This document shows, in pieces, positions 31,455 to 39,425 of a stretch of 64,000 nt of DNA. This DNA comes from Streptomyces sp. NBC_00178 (GTDB lineage Bacteria; Actinomycetota; Actinomycetes; Streptomycetales; Streptomycetaceae). The DNA is taken from contig NZ_CP108143.1 in the NCBI RefSeq assembly GCF_036206005.1, positions 5,919,501 to 5,983,500 on the forward strand, written 5' to 3'. Below the pieces are notes generated by a model. That model was given only the letters and a program-made list of their open reading frames with translations. It was not told the origin of the DNA and ran no database searches. The translations under genes and the position numbers were made by a program. Position 1 is the stretch's first letter; every line of letters begins with the position of its first letter.

Positions 31455-32216
31455 ATGGGCGCACGGTACGAGGAGCGGCCGGCCCGCTTCGACGGCGCGG
31501 TCCTGTGGACCTGGAGCGGGCGGCGGGACCCCGCGCGGCCCGTTCTGCCCGACGGCTGCATGGACCTGCTCTGGACCGGCGGCCGCCTGCTGGTGGCGGG
31601 CCCCGACACCCACGCGTTCACGCCCGGCGAGGCGCTCTCCGGCACCTGCGCGGGCATCCGTTTCGCCCCCGGCACGGCACCCGCCCTGCTCGGCGTGCCC
31701 GCGCACGAGCTGCGCGACCGACGGGTCGCCCTGGACACGCTCTGGCCCGGCGGACAGGTCAGGCGCCTCACCGAGCGGACCGCCGAGGCGGCCGACCCCA
31801 CCGGCGCACTGGAGGCCATCGCCTTCGGCAGGGCTGCCGACGCCGGACCGGTGGATCCGCTCACCGCCGCCGTCGCCTCACAGCTGCGGCGGGGACGGTC
31901 CGTCGCCGCCACGGCCGAGGCCGTCGGCCTCGGGGCCCGCCAGCTGCACCGGCGCTCCCTGGCCGCCTTCGGCTACGGCCCCAAGACGCTCGCCCGGGTG
32001 CTGAGGCTGCAGCGCGCCCTCACCCTCGTGCGTGCCGGGACGCCGTACGCCGAGGCCGCCTGGGCGGCGGGCTGCGCCGACCAGGCGCATCTGGCCCGGG
32101 AGATGCGGGACCTGGCCGGCACGACGCTCGGCGGCTACCTCGCCGCCACGGGTCACGACGGGTTCGCGGCGAACAGCGAGACCGCGCAGCCGTCGGGGTC
32201 CAGGACGACGGCGTAG
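31455..32216 (+). CDS. AraC family transcriptional regulator
   Basis: 253 aa. The N-terminal ligand-like part matches the DUF6597-type domain (VLPDGCMDLLWTGGRLLVAG, GEALSGTCAGIRFAPGTAPA). The C-terminal AraC DNA-binding domain has two HTH motifs (SVAATAEAVGLGARQLHRRS and APYAEAAW-like YAEAAWAAGCADQAHLAREM). The last 21 codons overlap the 3' end of the convergent VOC gene by 64 bp; the domain proper ends before the overlap at TLGGYLAAT, so the tail is dispensable sequence read antisense to the neighbour. The target is unknown, but the VOC gene is a candidate. Confidence 0.9.
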   Translation: MGARYEERPARFDGAVLWTWSGRRDPARPVLPDGCMDLLWTGGRLLVAGPDTHAFTPGEALSGTCAGIRFAPGTAPALLGVPAHELRDRRVALDTLWPGGQVRRLTERTAEAADPTGALEAIAFGRAADAGPVDPLTAAVASQLRRGRSVAATAEAVGLGARQLHRRSLAAFGYGPKTLARVLRLQRALTLVRAGTPYAEAAWAAGCADQAHLAREMRDLAGTTLGGYLAATGHDGFAANSETAQPSGSRTTA

Positions 32217-32548
32217 CGCTGCCCCCAGACCGCGTCCCAGGGCGGGAGGTGCCCCCGGTACCCGGCGCCGGTCAGATCGGCGTAGACGGAGTCGACCTCT
32301 GCGGGACTGTCGCAGAGGAAGGCGAGCCCGAGGCGCTCGCCGCCCTGGGACCCCTTCCACCCGGGGTCGAAGGAGCGGACGACGTTCTCGGTGTCCCACA
32401 GCAGGCGCTGCCCGCCCGGGAGGGCGACTTCGACGTGCGGGGCCGATTCGGCCCCGGCGGGCACGTCGAGGCCGAGCCGTCGGTAGAACGCCAGTGAGGC
32501 GGCCAGGTCGGCGGTGGTGACGGAGATCGCGTCGAGTCGTGGAGTCAT
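32153..32548 (-). CDS. VOC family (glyoxalase/bleomycin-resistance fold) protein
   Basis: 131 aa. The fold is clear: LDAISVTTADLAASLAFYRR at the start, then LGLDVPAG, and the C-terminal VWGQRYAVVLDPDGCAVSLF with the metal-ligand region of the second beta-alpha-beta repeat. VOC proteins bind a metal and act as glyoxalases, dioxygenases or drug-binding proteins; this one cannot be assigned. Its start sits 6 nt after TACGGT (32560-32555) with no Shine-Dalgarno, again leaderless-like. It converges on and overlaps the AraC gene by 64 bp. Confidence 0.88.
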   Translation of the reverse strand: MTPRLDAISVTTADLAASLAFYRRLGLDVPAGAESAPHVEVALPGGQRLLWDTENVVRSFDPGWKGSQGGERLGLAFLCDSPAEVDSVYADLTGAGYRGHLPPWDAVWGQRYAVVLDPDGCAVSLFAANPS

Positions 32549-32679
32549 GGAACGACCGTAGGCGGGGAGCCGTGACCGGGTCTTGTACGAAACGGTCACG
32601 GCCCCGCGGCGGTCATCCGCCCCGGACCGGCGCCTGCGACGCGGCCACCCGGAGGCGCGGGTCCCGGCGCCCCGGTGGT

Positions 32680-34212
32680 TCAGTCCTGGAGGCAGGCGTC
32701 GGGAGACGTGCCCGGGTCCGTCAGGCGCAGGCCCAGCTGCGCGCGCTCGGTGAGCCAGCGTGTCGGCCGGTACCGCGGGTCGCCGGTCGTGGCGTGCAGG
32801 GCCCGCTGGAGTTCCAGCATGCGTCCGGCCCCGACCCGGTCTCCCCAGGCCAGAGGTCCCACCGGGTAGCCGAGACCGGTCGTGACGGCGACGTCGATGT
32901 CGGCCGGGGCGGCCAGCGAACGCTCGGCGATCGAGGTGGCGACCGACACGACCGAGGCGAGCAGCCGCTGTGCCACCGAACCCGCGGTGTCCCGGACCAC
33001 GGACACCGCGAAGGGCTCCCCGCCGTCCGCAGTCCGGGCCAGGACCGCCCGTGCGTCCCGCGCCGCGGCCGGGTCGGCCGCGGGGGTCACCGCGAGCACC
33101 CGGCGGCGGCCGGCCGGCGGCAGCGGGTCCACCCCGAAGGTGCGGTCGGCGGGCAGTCCCAGCGACGCCACGGCCGCGGCCACCGTGGTGCCCCACACCG
33201 GCACGAGCACGACGGCGTCCGCCGAGGGCGCGAAGCCGCTCCCGACCGTCGCTCCTGCCGCGCCCAGCGCGGCCCGCAGCGCCTCGCCGTCCTCGCCGGC
33301 CACGAACACCGTCCGGTCCGCGTCCCCCGTCACCGGCGGCTCCGGGGCCGGGGCGGGCGCGTCCGGCCCGTAGGCGAACCAGCCCCGGCCGGTCTTGCGG
33401 CCGTGCAGTCCGGCCGTCACACGGTTGGGGGTCAGGGACGAGGGGCGGAGGCGGTCCTCGTGGCGGAAGCCCTGCCAGATCGAGTCGATGACGGCCGCCG
33501 TGACGTCCAGCCCGGTCAGGTCCATGAGTGCGAACGGGCCCATGCGCAGCCCCAGCACGTCCCGGGCGATGCGGTCGATGCCCGCCGGGTCGGAGACCGA
33601 CTCCTCCAGCAGCGCCAGTGCCTCCGTCACGAGGCCCCGGCCCGCGTGGTTGACCAGGAAGCCGGGGGCGTCGGCGACGGTGACCGCACGGTGCCCGCAA
33701 CTCTCCACCAGTGCGGTCAGGGCAGGCGGGATCTCCGGCCGGGTCGCCGCGCCCGGCACGACCTCCACGATCCTCATCAGCGGCACGGGGTTGAAGAAGT
33801 GCAGCCCCGCGAGCCGCCCCGGGTCCCGCAGCGACGACGCGATCCGCGTCACCGAGAGGGAGGAGGTGTTCGTGGCGAAGACCGTGGACGCGGGCAGGGC
33901 CGCCTCCAGCTCGGCGAAGACCTCCGCCTTGGTGCCGAGATCCTCCCGCACGGCCTCGACGACCAGACCGACCCCGGGGCCCGGCGCCCACGGATCGTCC
34001 AGCGGGACGAGCCGGTCCAGAGCGGCCGCGGAGTCCCCGGCCTCCATCCGGCCCTTCTCCACGGCCCGGTCCAGCATGGACCGTACGAAGTCCACGGCAG
34101 CCGTCACCGCCTCGGGCCGCACGTCGCAGAGCTCGACGGTGTGCCCGCCCGTGACGGCCCACTGGGCGATGCCGCGCCCCATGGCTCCGGCTCCGACGAT
34201 CCTGATACGCAT
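32680..34212 (-). CDS. 3-hydroxyacyl-CoA dehydrogenase (PaaH-like, two C-terminal domains)
   Basis: 510 aa. NAD-binding motif IRIVGAGAMGRGIAQWAV at the start, catalytic region FATNTSSLSVTRIAS and LAGLHFFNPVPLMRIVEVV (His and Glu/Asn dyad), then a first 3HCDH C-terminal domain (GFLVNHAGRGLVTEALALLE) and a second, degenerate one (about 380-500, with TTGLGYPVGPLAWGD). This two-domain layout is typical of PaaH/PaaC enzymes oxidising 3-hydroxyadipyl-CoA. In this cluster it would feed 3-oxoacyl-CoA to the thiolase. It lies 88 bp downstream of the CoA-transferase small subunit gene. Confidence 0.92.
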   Translation of the reverse strand: MRIRIVGAGAMGRGIAQWAVTGGHTVELCDVRPEAVTAAVDFVRSMLDRAVEKGRMEAGDSAAALDRLVPLDDPWAPGPGVGLVVEAVREDLGTKAEVFAELEAALPASTVFATNTSSLSVTRIASSLRDPGRLAGLHFFNPVPLMRIVEVVPGAATRPEIPPALTALVESCGHRAVTVADAPGFLVNHAGRGLVTEALALLEESVSDPAGIDRIARDVLGLRMGPFALMDLTGLDVTAAVIDSIWQGFRHEDRLRPSSLTPNRVTAGLHGRKTGRGWFAYGPDAPAPAPEPPVTGDADRTVFVAGEDGEALRAALGAAGATVGSGFAPSADAVVLVPVWGTTVAAAVASLGLPADRTFGVDPLPPAGRRRVLAVTPAADPAAARDARAVLARTADGGEPFAVSVVRDTAGSVAQRLLASVVSVATSIAERSLAAPADIDVAVTTGLGYPVGPLAWGDRVGAGRMLELQRALHATTGDPRYRPTRWLTERAQLGLRLTDPGTSPDACLQD

Positions 34213-34300
34213 GGCGGTGACGTCCTCTCGGCAGGTGCGGTCGACAACAGCGAAGGTAGACGCCGGCCGCCCGGCGGGTGCCGGCGGCGGGCGGGATCCG

Positions 34301-35077
34301 TCAGCGGAGGTAGACGCGGTCCGGGTCGACGTCCTCGCGCAGGAGCCGCAGTTCGGCCTGCGTCGGCGGGGGCACGGTCTCCACCGAGCCGGCCACCGCC
34401 AGGTCCCAGCCCGTCGCCGCCCGGACCTGTTCGACCGTCACCCCCGGGTGCACGGCGACGAGCCGCAGCTCCTCCCCGACTCCCGAGCGGGCCAGGATGC
34501 CCAGTTCGGTGATGACCCGGGTGACCCCGGCGCCCAGCGGGCGGATGCCCTCGGCGCGTGCGCGGTCCGGCCCCGGGGTCGTGCAGAAGTCCAGCTGGGC
34601 CGTGAAGGAGCGCGGGTCGTGACGGCGCATCACCACGAACACCTCGCGGGAGTTGGCCATCACCTCTATCCCGCCCCCGGATCCCGGGAGCCGCACGTCG
34701 GGCCTCTCCCAGTCGCCGATGACCGAGGTGTTGAGGTTGCCCCACCGGTCGATCTGAGCGGCACCGAGGAAGCCCACGTCGATGTGGCCGCCCTGGAGCA
34801 CACAGCCGAACAGGGCGGGCATCGACAGGACGGCCTCCGCGCCCGAGATGAGCACGGCGTCGGCGATGGTCTCGGGCAGATGTGAGGGATGCGCGCCGCA
34901 GACCCCGGACTCGTACACCACCTCGATGCGGGGTGCCACCGTCAGGTGGGCGAGCTCGGCCGCGAGCGTGGGCAGCCCGATTCCCGCGAACACCGTGCGC
35001 CGGGAGGCGAGTTCGCGCGAGGCGACGACGGAGAGGAGTTCCGAGGAGGTCGGGGTGTCCGTCGCAGTGGTGGTCAT
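34301..35077 (-). CDS. 3-oxoacid CoA-transferase, beta (small) subunit
   Basis: 258 aa from the ATG at 35077 with GAGGAG 7 nt upstream. The catalytic glutamate is probably in VVYESGVCGAHPSHL, corresponding to the ESG/ENG motif of class I CoA-transferase beta chains. Other blocks are FVGFLGAAQIDRWGNLN-like (VGFLGAAQIDRWGNLNTSVI) and GSGGGIEVMANSREVFVVM. It pairs with the alpha subunit encoded just upstream. Both chains are longer than classical PcaJ/PcaI and nearer in size to GctB/IpdB types, so 3-oxoadipate is only one possible substrate. Confidence 0.88.
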   Translation of the reverse strand: MTTTATDTPTSSELLSVVASRELASRRTVFAGIGLPTLAAELAHLTVAPRIEVVYESGVCGAHPSHLPETIADAVLISGAEAVLSMPALFGCVLQGGHIDVGFLGAAQIDRWGNLNTSVIGDWERPDVRLPGSGGGIEVMANSREVFVVMRRHDPRSFTAQLDFCTTPGPDRARAEGIRPLGAGVTRVITELGILARSGVGEELRLVAVHPGVTVEQVRAATGWDLAVAGSVETVPPPTQAELRLLREDVDPDRVYLR

Positions 35078-35103
35078 GGCCGACTCCTCGTCGAAGGGCG
35101 CGT

Positions 35104-36060
35104 TCACAGACGCCGCCCGTAGTTCACCGGTTCGCTCAGTGCCTCGCCGACCGCGAGACCGGCCCAGAACTCCTCGCCCTGCCTGGCCGTGTACTCGGCG
35201 TGGTCCGCCGTTCCGTACACCCACTCCGCCAGCCAGTCCCGCAGCCGCCGCGGGTCCTTGCTGATGTGGGACCAGGCGCGGTAGAAGGCGTTGTCGCGGT
35301 CGTAGTAGCCCTGCGCGAAGGACGGGTGCGCGCCGCGCGGGCAGACCACGACGGCGTCCACGGCATGGGCCGGGACGAGCGTGCGGTTGGGGTCCGAGCG
35401 GACCACGTCGTCGTCGACGACCTCCTCGACCACGACGACCGCCCGGTCCGCCGCGTACACCGCCTCCGCCTGAATGCCCGTCAGTCCCCAGATCTGGGTG
35501 TTGCCCCGGCGGTCCGCCCGCTGGGCGTGGATGATCGTCACATCCGGGTTCACCGGCGGCACGACGTAGATCTGCTCCGGCTCCCCGTCCGGGCCCGGAT
35601 ACGGCGACGTCACCTTGCGCAGGTCACTGTTGACCGCGGGCAGATCGCTTCCGCCGTAACTGCGCAGGGGATAGAAGGGCAGCCGCTGCGAACCCGCGAG
35701 GTAGCGGCAGATCATCCCGTAGTGGCTGTACTCCTCGAAGGCGAGCGGCGCCGGATCCGCGTGCTCGATCCTGCGCCGGAGCTCACCGAGCGAACCCGCC
35801 GACGAGTTGCCCACGAAGGAGGACACCAGCCGCGACACACAGCCGGCGGCGATCATCTGGTCCACGACGATGTCCGCCGTCATCCGCACGACGGTGAGGT
35901 CCTTGCGGCCCTGGCGGATGATCTCGTGCCCGGCGGCGGTCGGGATGAGATGGGTGAAGCCCTCCAAACAGACGGTCGCCCCGTCGTGCACGAAGGCGGC
36001 GATCGCCTCCCTCATCGACATGACCTTGCTCGGCCCGTCGGCCGTATCCGTCCGCTCCAC
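35104..36060 (-). CDS. 3-oxoacid CoA-transferase, alpha (large) subunit
   Basis: 318 aa from a GTG at 36060 with GAGGAG 6 nt upstream; an upstream GTG at 36096 is possible but poorly supported. Family blocks: VMSMREAIAAFVHDGATVCL then EGFTHLIPTAAGHEIIRQ, which binds CoA, VVDQMIAAGCVSRLVSSFVG, and PDVTIIHAQRADRRGNTQIW. It is the glycine-rich CoA-binding chain of a class I CoA-transferase. Its stop overlaps the upstream alternative GTG of the beta-subunit frame, with 26 bp to the beta-subunit ATG. The promoter faces LysR divergently. Confidence 0.88.
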   Translation of the reverse strand: MERTDTADGPSKVMSMREAIAAFVHDGATVCLEGFTHLIPTAAGHEIIRQGRKDLTVVRMTADIVVDQMIAAGCVSRLVSSFVGNSSAGSLGELRRRIEHADPAPLAFEEYSHYGMICRYLAGSQRLPFYPLRSYGGSDLPAVNSDLRKVTSPYPGPDGEPEQIYVVPPVNPDVTIIHAQRADRRGNTQIWGLTGIQAEAVYAADRAVVVVEEVVDDDVVRSDPNRTLVPAHAVDAVVVCPRGAHPSFAQGYYDRDNAFYRAWSHISKDPRRLRDWLAEWVYGTADHAEYTARQGEEFWAGLAVGEALSEPVNYGRRL

Positions 36061-36119
36061 GGTGCTCCTCGGCGAGTGCGTGCTGGTCGTCCACACCGTC
36101 TCAGCGCCTATTGATTGCT

Positions 36120-36129
36120 GTCCAATATC
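36120..36129 (-). promoter_or_regulatory. Shared cluster motif, copy 1 (before the CoA-transferase operon)
   Basis: On the minus strand this reads GATATTGGAC, inside TTTGATATTGGACAG, about 60 bp upstream of the alpha-subunit start and 35 bp before the lysR start. The identical 10-mer recurs in front of the thiolase gene at 37107-37116. Such repetition before both divergent units suggests a binding site for the LysR protein encoded between them. Confidence 0.6.
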
Positions 36130-36163
36130 AAATTAAGGTCCGATCGAGACCGATGGACTATGA

Positions 36164-37075
36164 ATGGACGACCTCGTGGAGCTGCGCCATCTGACCGCTT
36201 TCACCGCCGTGGCCGAGGAACTGCACTTCGGCCGGGCCGCCAGGCGCCTGCAGATGGCCCAGCCACCGCTCAGCCAGCAGATCCGCCGGCTGGAGAAGGA
36301 ACTCGGTGTCACGCTCTTCGAGCGCAACACCCGCTCGGTGCGGCTGACCAGCGCGGGGGAGTCCTTCCTGGAACCCGTCCGCACGGTGCTGGCGGACCTC
36401 GACACGGCCGTACGCGCCGCGCGGGCCGCCGGACGCGGGGAGTACGGGCGCGTCACCCTCGGCTTCGCGGGCGCCTCCAGCCACGAGACGCTGCCCCTCC
36501 TCACCCGGGCCGTGCGCGCCGCCCACCCCGCGCTCGAACTGGTCATGGCAGGGCAGACCTACGCCAACGTCGCCCTCTCCAGGGTCGCCGACGGCTCCCT
36601 CGACCTCGGCTTCGTCCGCCTCCCCGTCACCCAGCCCGGAGTGTCCTACCGGGTCATCGACGAGGAGGAACTGCTGTGCGCACTGCCCTCGGACCACCGG
36701 CTGGCCCGGCTGGAGAGCATCCCGATCGGAGTGCTCGCCGACGAACCCTTCGTCTCCTTCCCCGCCAACGCGGGCTCCACGGTGCGCGACGCCATGGTCC
36801 AGGCCTGCGAGGCCACCGGCTTCAACCCCCGTGTCGTGCAGGAGGCCCCGGACTCCTACACGATCCTCGCCCTCGTCGCCGCCGGGGTCGGGGTGACGCT
36901 CACCGTCTCCTCCGTACGCCACATCCAGCAGAACGGGCTGGTCTACCGCCCCCTCGCCGGTCCTCCCATCCGGCGGCAGGCCGCACTGGCCTGGCGCGCG
37001 GACAATCCGTCGCCGGCCCTGCGGGCGGTGCTCGCGGTCGCGGAGGAGGCCCTGCCGACGCCCGGCGCCGATTGA
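36164..37075 (+). CDS. LysR family transcriptional regulator of the CoA-thioester cluster
   Basis: 303 aa. The N-terminal winged HTH is typical of the BenM/CatM branch: VELRHLTAFTAVAEELHFGR, AARRLQMAQPPLSQQIRRLE, LGVTLFERNTRSVRLTSAG. The C-terminal effector domain (about 90-300) contains RVTLGFAGASSHETLPLLT. LysR proteins of this branch respond to aromatic-degradation intermediates and bind between divergent promoters. Here it lies between the CoA-transferase operon (minus) and the thiolase gene (plus), so it is the obvious regulator of both. The thiolase follows 104 bp downstream. Confidence 0.92.
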   Translation: MDDLVELRHLTAFTAVAEELHFGRAARRLQMAQPPLSQQIRRLEKELGVTLFERNTRSVRLTSAGESFLEPVRTVLADLDTAVRAARAAGRGEYGRVTLGFAGASSHETLPLLTRAVRAAHPALELVMAGQTYANVALSRVADGSLDLGFVRLPVTQPGVSYRVIDEEELLCALPSDHRLARLESIPIGVLADEPFVSFPANAGSTVRDAMVQACEATGFNPRVVQEAPDSYTILALVAAGVGVTLTVSSVRHIQQNGLVYRPLAGPPIRRQAALAWRADNPSPALRAVLAVAEEALPTPGAD

Positions 37076-37106
37076 GACGCGCCGCGTCCTGAACACCGGC
37101 CAACTC

Positions 37107-37116
37107 GATATTGGAC
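37107..37116 (+). promoter_or_regulatory. Shared cluster motif, copy 2 (before the thiolase gene)
   Basis: GATATTGGAC at 37107-37116 within CTCGATATTGGACCG, 64 bp upstream of the thiolase GTG. It is identical to the motif at 36120-36129 read in the direction of the divergent operon, so both copies have the same orientation relative to the gene they precede. Confidence 0.6.
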
Positions 37117-37179
37117 CGGCTCAGTGGTCCGGTGCGAAGGTCACCCCACACACCCGAACCCGCCGAAAGGTGTTCCGCC

Positions 37180-38406
37180 GTGCCCGACCCGACCGATGTC
37201 GTCATCTGCGAGCCGCTGCGCACACCCATCGGGCGGTTCGGCGGCGCCTTCGCCCGGCAGACGCCCGCCGCGCTCGCCGCACGCGTCATCGCCGAGATCG
37301 TCGCCCGTACCGGGATCGACCCGGGGAGGGTCGACGAGGTGATCCTCGGACACGCCTACCCCTCGTCCGACGCCCCGGCCATCGGCCGGGTCGCCGCCCT
37401 GGACGCCGGGCTTCCCGAGACCGTCACCGGCGCCCAGACCGACCGGCGCTGCGGATCGGGCCTCCAGGCCGTCCTCGACGCGGCGATGCAGATCCGGGCC
37501 GGTTTCAGCGAGGTCGTCATCGCGGGCGGCGTCGACGTCATGAGCGCCGCCCCCTACTACACGCACGACGGACGCTGGGGCATCAAGGGCCCCGGCCTCC
37601 AGCTCCACGACTCGCTGGCCCGGGGCCGCGTCACCGCCGGAGGCGTCAACCACCCGGTGCCCGGCGGCATGATCGAGACGGCGGAGAACCTGCGCCGCGC
37701 CTACTCCATCAGCCGGGCCGACCAGGACGCCCTCGCCCTGCGCTCGCAGGCGCGGGCCGCCCGCGCCGCCCGGGAGGGGCGCTACGACGCGGAGACCGTC
37801 CCCGTCACCGTACGCACCGGCAAGGGCGAGAACGTCGTGACCGCCGACGAGCACCCCCGGCCCGACACGACCGCCGAACAACTCGCGGGGCTGCGCCCCA
37901 TCATGGGCAAGTCCGACCCGGAGGCGACCGTCACGGCGGGCAACGCCAGCGGCCAGAACGACGCGGCCGCCGCCTGCCTGGTGACGAGCGCGGCGACCGC
38001 CGAACGCCTCGGCCTGACCCCGCTCGTCCGCCTCGTCTCCTTCGCCCGCGCCGGTGTCCCCGCCGCGACGATGGGCATCGGCCCCGTCCCGGCGACCCAC
38101 GCGGCCCTCGGCCGCGCCGGGCTCACCCTCGCCGACCTCGACCTGATCGAGATCAACGAGGCGTTCGCCGCCCAGGTCCTGGCCTGCACCCGGGAGCTGG
38201 GGCTCGGCGAGAAGGACCACGACCAGCGGATCAACGTCAACGGTTCCGGCGTCTCGCTCGGCCACCCGGTCGGCGCCACCGGCGCCCGCATCCTCGCCAC
38301 GCTCAGCCACGAGATGCACCGCGCCGAGGCGCGCTACGGCCTGGAGACCATGTGCATCGGCGGCGGTCAGGGCCTCGCCGCCGTCTTCGAACGCATCACC
38401 GCCTGA
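37180..38406 (+). CDS. Acetyl-CoA acyltransferase / 3-oxoadipyl-CoA thiolase (PcaF-like)
   Basis: 408 aa, GTG start with GAAAGG 10 nt upstream. The nucleophilic Cys91 lies in GAQTDRRCGSGLQAVLDAAM, the His in INVNGSGVSLGHPVGATGAR and the second Cys in ETMCIGGGQGLAAVF; DLIEINEAFAAQVLAC is the NEAF block. All catalytic residues are present. It cleaves a 3-oxoacyl-CoA to acetyl-CoA and a shortened acyl-CoA. With the CoA-transferase and dehydrogenase it completes a route from a 3-oxo- or 3-hydroxy-dicarboxylic acid to central metabolism. Confidence 0.92.
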   Translation: MPDPTDVVICEPLRTPIGRFGGAFARQTPAALAARVIAEIVARTGIDPGRVDEVILGHAYPSSDAPAIGRVAALDAGLPETVTGAQTDRRCGSGLQAVLDAAMQIRAGFSEVVIAGGVDVMSAAPYYTHDGRWGIKGPGLQLHDSLARGRVTAGGVNHPVPGGMIETAENLRRAYSISRADQDALALRSQARAARAAREGRYDAETVPVTVRTGKGENVVTADEHPRPDTTAEQLAGLRPIMGKSDPEATVTAGNASGQNDAAAACLVTSAATAERLGLTPLVRLVSFARAGVPAATMGIGPVPATHAALGRAGLTLADLDLIEINEAFAAQVLACTRELGLGEKDHDQRINVNGSGVSLGHPVGATGARILATLSHEMHRAEARYGLETMCIGGGQGLAAVFERITA

Positions 38407-38502
38407 CCCTCGCCCCCTCACCCCCGGCCGCCCCCTCCGGTCCTCGGGGAGACCCGGGGCGCCCCCGGGGGCGGTGTGCCGTCGGGCAGGCGTCGGGGGT
38501 GA

Positions 38503-38820
38503 CTACGCCCCCGGGTCGTCCGGGTCGTTGACGTGCCTGAGCACGGTGCGGGCCTCCACCCGGTCCGGACCCGGCAGAGACTCCCAGTACGGGTGCGTGA
38601 TGACCTGCGTGGTCAGGTCCAGGATGCGTGCCCGGTACGCGGCCAGGCGCTCCGCCTGCTCCGGCGTGTAGCCGGGGCGGGCGTCCTGCTCCGGCCGGTG
38701 GCCGGGCATGGCGTCCGCCGACCACGGCAGGACCTGGGCGAACAGATCATGCTCCGCCTGCACCTCGTCGAGGGCTGCCTGGGCGTCGAGGAGGTCCTGA
38801 GGAAAGGCGTAGGAGGGCAC
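38503..38820 (-). CDS. Hypothetical protein, helical, 105 aa
   Basis: GTG start at 38820, placed 6 nt after a TAGCGT -10 element and with no Shine-Dalgarno, so leaderless. The protein is soluble, predicted mostly helical and rich in Ala, Arg and Pro: MPSYAFPQDLLDAQAALDEV, then ATPEQAERLAAYRA-like YTPEQAERLAAYRARILDLT and HPYWESLPGPDRVEART. Similar short proteins exist in other streptomycetes as far as I recall, without assigned role. An operator-like palindrome lies directly upstream. It converges with the thiolase gene. Confidence 0.75.
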   Translation of the reverse strand: MPSYAFPQDLLDAQAALDEVQAEHDLFAQVLPWSADAMPGHRPEQDARPGYTPEQAERLAAYRARILDLTTQVITHPYWESLPGPDRVEARTVLRHVNDPDDPGA

Positions 38821-38826
38821 AACGCG

Positions 38827-38851
38827 ACGCTACGTTGTTCGAATTTCGAAC
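38827..38851 (-). promoter_or_regulatory. Leaderless promoter with operator-like palindrome
   Basis: The minus-strand -10 element TAGCGT is at 38832-38827, 6 nt before the GTG. Immediately upstream, GTTCGAA-T-TTCGAAC (38837-38851) is a perfect 7-bp inverted repeat with a 1-nt centre. It would sit between -10 and -35, a good place for a repressor. It is not the actinobacterial LexA box (TCGAAC-N4-GTTCGA). Confidence 0.5.
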
Positions 38852-39371
38852 TCCGGCGGCGCGCCGCGACACCCCCCGAAAGCACGAAGGAACTGCCCGT
38901 CGACGGCGCTGGACGCGGCGAGCCGAGCGGTCAGGCCGGCAGCGGGATGCCTCGGTGGACACGCTGGAGGAGGTCGAACAGCGGTGCGTCGTGGCGGCGC
39001 AGCTCGCTGCGCGTGTTGACGTCGTTCGTGGCTGAACACGCTCTCCCGCCCCTGGTCGTCCACCTTTCGTGCGCGTCGAACGGTGGAGCCACGACGCGGC
39101 GGGCGGTAGGTCGGTCCGGCCGTCCGAGACCCGGGCACGGGTTCCGCGTGCCAGGGAACCGGTGCGCTCGCGATGCACGATTCCCGATGGATCCACCGGT
39201 AGGGCGAGCGATCGGCTGCGGGACAGCGGCCGTTCGCCGGGCCGATGCGCCCACATGGCTATGGCTACGGCCACGGCGGCGCGAGCAGCCGCTGCCCGCG
39301 CGCGCCGAACGCCGTGCCGTTCCTCCGGCACCGTGGACGCGCCGCGTCCGAACCGGCGCCCGCACGCACGG
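38852..39371. other. Intergenic region, no gene recognised
   Basis: About 520 bp between the hypothetical gene and the chaplin terminator. The minus-strand frame ending at 38931 has a plausible-looking tail (RSELRRHDAPLFDLLQRVHR) but a random-looking upstream part and no start signals; it might be a decayed gene fragment. Otherwise nothing is visible. Confidence 0.4.
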
Positions 39372-39412
39372 AAGGGCCGTTCCGGCAGCATGACGCTGCC
39401 GGAACGGCCCTT
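39372..39412 (-). terminator. Strong terminator of the long chaplin gene
   Basis: An 18-bp perfect stem: AAGGGCCGTTCCGGCAGC (39372-39389) pairs with 39395-39412 around a 5-nt loop, 14 nt past the chaplin stop. Confidence 0.85.
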
Positions 39413-39425
39413 CGCGGTCACTGCG

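Noticed and set aside
38837..38851. Palindrome as a LexA/SOS box
   Set aside because: Actinobacterial SOS boxes read TCGAAC-N4-GTTCGA; here the arms are in the opposite order with a 1-nt centre.
38931..39365. Possible gene on the minus strand
   Set aside because: Only the last 40 residues look protein-like; the N-terminal part is low-complexity, no start or ribosome site is found, and it overlaps nothing conserved. At most a decayed fragment.
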